NCBI GenBank assembly: GCA_964645205.1
Contig: CAZYBO010000003.1
Span: forward strand, 62,001 to 126,000
Source of the DNA: CAZYBO01 sp964645205
GTDB lineage: Bacteria; Pseudomonadota; Alphaproteobacteria; Rickettsiales; SXRF01
DNA length: 64,000 bases
Reading direction: 5' to 3'
This document shows positions 59,758 to 64,000 of this stretch, one piece after another; the stretch's first letter is position 1, and the number at the start of each line of letters is the position of its first letter. Both the position numbers and the translations under genes were made by a program. Below the pieces are notes generated by a model that saw only the letters and a program-made list of their open reading frames with translations, had not been told where the DNA came from and did not search any database.

Positions 59758-59784
59758 AACCTTAGCGGCACTACCGCTTAGGTT
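59758..59784 (+). terminator. stem-loop after infC
   Basis: AACCTTAGCGG, loop CACTA, CCGCTTAGGTT: an exact 11-bp inverted repeat starting 6 bp after the infC stop. No T tract follows, so it may be a weak terminator or mRNA-end stabiliser. A REP-like palindrome (59788-59859) comes immediately after. Confidence 0.6.
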
Positions 59785-59787
59785 CCC

Positions 59788-59859
59788 GTCATCCCGGCGA
59801 AGGCCGGGATCTGCGTTTCAATGCATCAGGCGTGGATTCCGGCCTGCGCCGGAATGACA
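59788..59859. repeat. REP-like palindrome after infC
   Basis: GTCATCCCGGCGAAGGCCGG on the left and CCGGCCTGCGCCGGAATGAC on the right, with a short centre. It belongs to the same family as 6814-6894 and 9893-9976. It ends about 20 bp before the start of the next gene, so that gene may be separately transcribed. Confidence 0.82.
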
Positions 59860-59878
59860 ATTGAAAAAAGAGGCCTTC

Positions 59879-60844
59879 ATGACCGACTCTGCAAAAACCC
59901 AACGCATACCCACGGCGGGGCGGATGCAGCATGTCACCTATGAAAAAGCATTCCAACTCATCAAATCGCATGAGCACGCACTGCGTGAAGCGAAGTTCGA
60001 CCTGATTCTTGGCATCGCGCGTTCAGGCGTCGTGCCTGCGGCGATGCTCTCGCAATCCATCGATGTGCCCGTAGCGTTTCTGCAATGCAACCGCACCGAT
60101 CCCGCGCCGTATCTGCTTTCGCCGGTAGAGCTGAAGGGCAAGAAAGTGCTGGTGGTGGATGACATCATCGGCCTCGGCCACACCATGCGCCGTTGCATGG
60201 AATTTGTGCAGAACGCAGGTGCGACGCCCTCCTCCTTCTGCCTCTATTACGACGAACAAACCACCAGCCTGCGCCCGGATTACGGCTATTCCACGTCCAA
60301 CTACATGCACGCGCAGTGGGATCGCAAGGACGTCACGCCGCAAAGCCGCCGCATACTCGCGGAGAAAAACGGGCGCTGTGCACCCGGCGATTTCATCGAA
60401 TGCTATGGCACCGATCTCGACGGCATTTTGCTCGACGACATCAACCGCAAAACCTACCGTCCGGAAACGCGTATCCAGTCGGTGCTTGCCTTCCGAGACA
60501 CCATGCCACCGCTGAACAATCTTCCGGTAGCCGATCATCCCGACCTTGTTGTTGTTACCGCCCGTCCGCAGATGGATTTCGACCGCACGCGCACGTGGCT
60601 AGATGCGAACGGGTTTCCGCAAGTACAACTCATCTGCCGCGACGAATCGCGCTACGGCCTTGGCGCAAAGGAAGCCGCGCGTTTCAAGGCCGACCAGATC
60701 GTGTCCATCGGCATTTCCAAATATTTCGAGAGCGATTTACTACAAGCGACGCTGATCGCACAGGCCGCGCCGTGTTCCGATATTTACTGGTGGGGCAAGG
60801 AAGATAAGCTGCGCATCTATGCGAATGCGGTGACGTCATTCTAA
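59879..60844 (+). CDS. phosphoribosyltransferase fused to a HAD-like domain
   Basis: A 321-aa protein. The N-terminal half is a type I PRTase with the PRPP-binding motif 'VLVVDDIIGLGHTMRR' (about 95-110) and 'DLILGIARSGVVPAAMLS'. The C-terminal half begins 'YGTDLDGILLDD' and has 'LVVVTARPQMDFDRTRTWL', the DxDG and TAR-type motifs of HAD phosphatases. It may salvage or dephosphorylate nucleotides, but the substrate is unknown. The ATG at 59879 has AGAGG upstream. I know no well-studied equivalent of this fusion. Confidence 0.8.
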   Translation: MTDSAKTQRIPTAGRMQHVTYEKAFQLIKSHEHALREAKFDLILGIARSGVVPAAMLSQSIDVPVAFLQCNRTDPAPYLLSPVELKGKKVLVVDDIIGLGHTMRRCMEFVQNAGATPSSFCLYYDEQTTSLRPDYGYSTSNYMHAQWDRKDVTPQSRRILAEKNGRCAPGDFIECYGTDLDGILLDDINRKTYRPETRIQSVLAFRDTMPPLNNLPVADHPDLVVVTARPQMDFDRTRTWLDANGFPQVQLICRDESRYGLGAKEAARFKADQIVSIGISKYFESDLLQATLIAQAAPCSDIYWWGKEDKLRIYANAVTSF

Positions 60845-60849
60845 ATACT

Positions 60850-60919
60850 TGTCATCCTGAACGAAGTGAAGGATCCCCTTGCAACGAAGAAAGATCCTTC
60901 GCTGCCTCTCAGGATGACA
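60850..60919. repeat. REP-like palindrome, TGTCATCCTGAACG type
   Basis: TGTCATCCTGAACGAAGTGA on the left and a complementary TCAGGATGACA on the right, with inner pairing GGATC / GATCC. It lies between the convergent PRTase fusion and folB genes. It is a second copy of the element at 6143-6197, though with a different central part. Confidence 0.82.
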
Positions 60920-60925
60920 TGAAAA

Positions 60926-61279
60926 TCAGCGGCTGAAACTCCCGACCACCGCCACGCACCGCGCCGATTGCAACGCACCAGATTTTTCCGCTTCGACGAT
61001 GACGTTCACGATGCGCTCATCCTGCTCCAGTATAAGTTGCCCCACATCGGCCACCAGTTTTTCGATGAGCTGGTAGGACGCGCCGGATAATTTTTCCAGA
61101 ATACGCTGCTCTATCACCGCGTAATCCACCGCATCCTCCAGCATGTCGCTGGTGGCGGCATCCGGGCAATCGACCTCCATGTCGATATTAAGCATCACTG
61201 GGCGTTTCACGCCTTTTTCCCAGTCGTATACACCGAGTTCGATGTCGGCTTTCAGTTCTTTGATGCGGATGATGAACAT
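60926..61279 (-). CDS. folB: dihydroneopterin aldolase
   Basis: Splits dihydroneopterin in folate synthesis. A 117-aa protein. 'IIRIKELKADIELGVYDWEKGVKRPVMLNIDMEV' and 'DAVDYAVIEQRILEKLSGASYQLIEKLV' hold the conserved Glu and Lys (EK) of the family. It lies directly downstream of a FolM-like SDR gene (7 bp), and pyrE is upstream of that; together they look like one operon 63440-60926. Confidence 0.92.
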   Translation of the reverse strand: MFIIRIKELKADIELGVYDWEKGVKRPVMLNIDMEVDCPDAATSDMLEDAVDYAVIEQRILEKLSGASYQLIEKLVADVGQLILEQDERIVNVIVEAEKSGALQSARCVAVVGSFSR

Positions 61280-61285
61280 GATTTT

Positions 61286-61999
61286 TTACAGCAATTGCTG
61301 CCCTCCATCGACGAACAGCAGTTGGCCGGTAACGGCATTATTCTCACATAAAAATCGTGCTGCTTCCGCCACCTGATCGGGCGTAGCCAGTAATTTTAGC
61401 GGTAATTCCGTTTCCAGTTTTTTCATGTACGGTACGTCCAGCTCGTTCGACGGCAGCAAAATCCCCGGACACACCCCATTCACCCGTATATTCGCGCCCA
61501 GCTCGCGGGCGGCCATGCGCGTGAATTCGGCGAGGACTTTTTTCGACAGCAGGTAGGCGAAATGGCTCGGCTGCGTCTGTACGATGTCGGTATCCAAGAT
61601 ATTCACCACCGCGCCTTTGCCGAAGGTTTTCGCGTAGGCCTGCGTAAGGAAAAACGGCGCTTTGAAATTCACCGCGAACTGGCGGTCGAACAGCGCTTCA
61701 TCGGTATCCATAAACGGCGCGCGCTCAAAGATCGAGGCGTTGTTCACTAGCGCGCACACATGCGGCATTTCTTCCTGCACGCGGCGCATCAGCGAAGGAA
61801 TCCCTTTTGTATCTGCAAGATCGTGGCGAAACAGTTTGCACGCTACGCCCAGCGCCGAAAGCGCCTCGCGCAGCGTTTCCGCTTGGGCCTGCGAGCGGTT
61901 ATAATGCAGCGCCACACTCCAGCCGTGCTGCGCGAAATGCAGCGCCAGCGCCGCCCCCACGCGCCGCGCGCCGCCAGTGATGAGAACGGATTTGCTCAT
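61286..61999 (-). CDS. folM: short-chain dehydrogenase, pteridine-reductase (FolM)-like
   Basis: A 237-aa protein. The cofactor motif TGGARRVG (8-15) carries the Arg of pteridine reductases (TGxxxRxG). The catalytic residues fit 'ILDTD ... YLLSKK' (Tyr-x3-Lys). Adjacent to folB, it probably supplies a dihydrofolate or dihydromonapterin reductase step. The assignment to FolM rather than a generic SDR rests on the TGxxxRxG motif and the folate neighbour. Confidence 0.82.
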   Translation of the reverse strand: MSKSVLITGGARRVGAALALHFAQHGWSVALHYNRSQAQAETLREALSALGVACKLFRHDLADTKGIPSLMRRVQEEMPHVCALVNNASIFERAPFMDTDEALFDRQFAVNFKAPFFLTQAYAKTFGKGAVVNILDTDIVQTQPSHFAYLLSKKVLAEFTRMAARELGANIRVNGVCPGILLPSNELDVPYMKKLETELPLKLLATPDQVAEAARFLCENNAVTGQLLFVDGGQQLL

Positions 62000-62592
62000 G
62001 ACGCTTTCTGGCCTAGGAACCGGCTGCCCGGCTTTATGGCGGGAATCGCCTTTAGTGCGTCGGGCAATGTATCTTCCGTGTAAGTCGGAATATCGAGCGC
62101 CACCAGCGACACCAGCGGCAATGTAAGGCTCGTATCGTTACTACCGCGCCGGTCAATGAGGCTCGATACCGCCACCGCCTCCGCGCCCCATTCGTGCACG
62201 CAGGCCACCGCTTCCATCGAGGATTTGCCGGTGGTCACCACGTCTTCGGTAATCAGCACGCGCTGGCCTTTTTCCAATGAAAATCCACGGCGCAGCACGA
62301 ATTTCCCATCCACGCGCTCGCAGAACATCGCGTCCACACCAAGCTGCCTGCCCATCTCATACCCCACCACCACACCGCCCATCGCGGGTGCGACGACGAC
62401 ATCGAACACCAGCCCCTTCGCGCGTAATTTCTCCGCCAGCGCCTTGCACAACCGCTCGCCGCGCTTCGCATCCATCAGCACGCGCGCGCATTGTAAATAG
62501 GTGGCGCTATGCAAACCCGACGACAGCACGAAATGCCCCGAAAGCATCGCGCCCGCATCCTTGAATTCCTGAATCACCTGTTGTTCGTTCAT
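61996..62592 (-). CDS. pyrE: orotate phosphoribosyltransferase
   Basis: Makes OMP from orotate and PRPP in pyrimidine synthesis. About 198 aa. 'MLSGHFVLSSGLHSATYLQC', the catalytic loop 'KRGERLCKALAEKL', and the PRPP motif 'RVLITEDVVTTGKSS' are all present. I chose the ATG at 62592 behind AAGGATGG over the one at 62598. It overlaps the FolM start by 4 bp and follows panC by 8 bp. Confidence 0.95.
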   Translation of the reverse strand: MNEQQVIQEFKDAGAMLSGHFVLSSGLHSATYLQCARVLMDAKRGERLCKALAEKLRAKGLVFDVVVAPAMGGVVVGYEMGRQLGVDAMFCERVDGKFVLRRGFSLEKGQRVLITEDVVTTGKSSMEAVACVHEWGAEAVAVSSLIDRRGSNDTSLTLPLVSLVALDIPTYTEDTLPDALKAIPAIKPGSRFLGQKAS

Positions 62593-62600
62593 AACCATCC

Positions 62601-63440
62601 TTACATCGCAATATTATCAATCAACCGCGTTTTCCCCAGCCATGCCGCAGCCAGCAAACGCGCAGGTGCACGGTATTCGTTCATGGCATCCAGCGTATCA
62701 GCGTCGCGCAGCGCAAGGTAATCCACGCGGAACCCGTGATTGGACAACAGCACCATGCCGTCGGCAATCGCTTCAGCTACTGCAATACCGCTCTGGATAC
62801 GGTGCGCGGTCTGGTTGAGCACGCTGTATAGCTTCGACGCGATGCTGCGTTCTTCCGGCGTTAGGTAGGCATTGCGCGACGACATGGCCAGCCCGTCCGC
62901 CTCACGCAGTGTAGGCGCACCGATAATCTCCACGGGCAGGTCGAGGTCACTCGCCACGCGGCGGAGCACGCAAAGCTGCTGGTAATCCTTCTCCCCGAAA
63001 ATCGCCACATGCGGCAGGGTGCGCAAAAACAGCTTGGTCACCACCGTAGCCACGCCGTCGAAATGCCCCGGCCTGAACGCGCCGCACAGGATGGTTCCCA
63101 GCGCGCCCGCCGATACGCTGGTGGAAAAGCCCTGCGGGTACATATCCTCCGCCGACGGCGCGTAAAGCACGCTCACGCCCGCGCGGTCGAGTTTTTTGCT
63201 GTCGGCCTCCAGCGTGCGGGGGTATTTGTCAAAATCCTCGTCCTTCCCGAACTGGGTGGGATTGACGAATATGGTGGCCATGACACAGTCTGCATGGGTT
63301 TTCGCCTGTTCCACCAGTGAGATATGCCCGTCATGCAGCGCGCCCATGGTGGGCACCAGCACGACGGTTTTGCCGCCCATGGCCAGATCCACCAGCGATT
63401 TTTGCAGCGTTTCGAGGTCGTGCGCGACGATTAGCGGCAT
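62601..63440 (-). CDS. panC: pantothenate synthetase
   Basis: Joins pantoate and beta-alanine to pantothenate using ATP. A 279-aa protein of the class I synthetase-like fold, with 'VPTMGALHDGHISLV' (HIGH-like), 'FVNPTQFGKDEDFDKYPRTLE', 'EKDYQQL' and 'MSSRNAYL'. The ATG at 63440 was chosen over an upstream frame to 63521, which would overlap the divergent zapE start. First gene of the panC-pyrE-folM-folB run. Confidence 0.95.
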   Translation of the reverse strand: MPLIVAHDLETLQKSLVDLAMGGKTVVLVPTMGALHDGHISLVEQAKTHADCVMATIFVNPTQFGKDEDFDKYPRTLEADSKKLDRAGVSVLYAPSAEDMYPQGFSTSVSAGALGTILCGAFRPGHFDGVATVVTKLFLRTLPHVAIFGEKDYQQLCVLRRVASDLDLPVEIIGAPTLREADGLAMSSRNAYLTPEERSIASKLYSVLNQTAHRIQSGIAVAEAIADGMVLLSNHGFRVDYLALRDADTLDAMNEYRAPARLLAAAWLGKTRLIDNIAM

Positions 63441-63504
63441 TTTAAGGAGTTTCCTGCATGTTTTCTGTTTCAGATTTAAAGGAACAGCGCTAAAAAGCAA
63501 GCGT

Positions 63505-64000
63505 ATGAACGCATCCTCCACCCTCCATGCACGCTACGACACGCTAGTGCATACCGGCGCGATCAGCGACGATCTCGCCCAGCGCACGGTGCTTTCCGCG
63601 CTCGAAGCGCTCGACGCGAGCCTTGGCGAAGCGCCGAAACCGCGCGGCATCATGCGCCTGCTGCGCCCACGCAAAGCGGCAGCTACGGCTCCGTCCAGCC
63701 TCTATATCTGGGGCAATGTCGGTCGCGGGAAGTCGATGCTCATGGATCTGTTTTTCACCCATGCGCCGGTTGCGAAAAAACGCCGAGTGCATTTTCACGC
63801 CTTCATGCAGGAAGTCCACGCGCGCATCCACCAGATCCGCAAAGACGGCGCGGGCGACCCGGTAGCCACGCTCGCGCGCGCCATCGCGCACGAAACCTCC
63901 CTGCTCTGCTTCGACGAACTACAGGCCACCGACGTCGCCGACGCCACCTTGCTGTTCCGCCTGTTCTCTGCACTCTTTGAAACCGGCGTCACCGTCGTCA
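63505..64000 (+). CDS. zapE: AFG1/ZapE-family ATPase, N-terminal part
   Basis: The visible 165 residues start MNASSTLHARYDTLVHTGA and include Walker A 'WGNVGRGKSMLMDLFF' and the family's 'HFHAFMQEVHARIH' and 'LLCFDELQATDVADATLL' (Walker B). ZapE acts at the division site in E. coli. The gene runs off the right edge. It is divergent from panC, with 64 bp between the starts. Confidence 0.9.
   Translation, partial: MNASSTLHARYDTLVHTGAISDDLAQRTVLSALEALDASLGEAPKPRGIMRLLRPRKAAATAPSSLYIWGNVGRGKSMLMDLFFTHAPVAKKRRVHFHAFMQEVHARIHQIRKDGAGDPVATLARAIAHETSLLCFDELQATDVADATLLFRLFSALFETGVTVV

Noticed and set aside
1..64000. CRISPR arrays, tRNA or rRNA genes
   Set aside because: I saw no regularly spaced short repeats and no cloverleaf-like segments with a typical T-loop; a tRNA scan was not possible, so a missed tRNA remains possible.

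Overview
The window looks like chromosome from an alphaproteobacterium of moderate GC. The evidence is alphaproteobacterial-type SerC and SerA, a Rickettsia-like short valyl-tRNA synthetase, a gene set in the order of the Rhodobacter capsulatus gene transfer agent (RcGTA), Flp pilins with a CtrA-type site, and PHB-type thiolase and reductase genes. I cannot fix the order. The RcGTA-like cluster argues against a strongly reduced Rickettsia, while the ValRS argues for a deep-branching lineage.

Layout. Positions 1-16.5 kb are mostly housekeeping: asd, phaA-phaB, a GST, serA, a GT-C membrane enzyme, serC, a hydrolase, a GT4 glycosyltransferase and valS. Among them sits a three-gene tandem of an unrecognised repeated-domain family (1500-4022). 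Positions 16.5-19 kb hold unknown small and helical proteins. Positions 19.0-49.4 kb hold an RcGTA-like head-tail cluster read on the minus strand, in the order small terminase, TerL, portal, prohead protease, HK97 capsid, connector, adaptor, gp8, gp9, gp10, gp10.1, gp11-like, gp12, gp13, gp14, gp15, DUF2793, membrane/coiled-coil protein, lysozyme. At least eight unrelated loci on either strand split it: cytochrome b561 plus YceI, large helical proteins, a lectin-like membrane protein and others. Positions 49.5-55.6 kb carry an AT-hook protein operon, two Flp pilins, PstS, a fatty-acid-hydroxylase-like protein, an ankyrin protein and two unknown genes. Positions 55.7-64 kb return to housekeeping: thrS, infC, a PRTase-HAD fusion, folB, a FolM-like reductase, pyrE, panC and zapE.

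The main new signal is regulatory. About ten transcription units encoding proteins I cannot assign (starts at 4022-, 18899-, 30350-, 33578-, 33827+, 38064+, 40473-, 49568+, 54526-, 58988-) are each preceded by direct TGTCA-like half-sites with an 11-bp period, closely resembling PhoB boxes. In five of them a half-site ends exactly 21 nt before a -10-like hexamer. This links scattered genes inside and outside the GTA cluster into one candidate regulon, with a PstS gene nearby. Two members (38064 and 49568) look leaderless, with identical -10-to-ATG geometry.

Other notable points: a palindromic repeat lies in frame inside valS, with paired changes that keep its hairpin; a TTCGGGACA-type motif precedes the terminase, portal and AT-hook operons in transcription orientation; and REP-like palindromes occur only in the two housekeeping flanks, not in the 16.5-55.7 kb accessory block.
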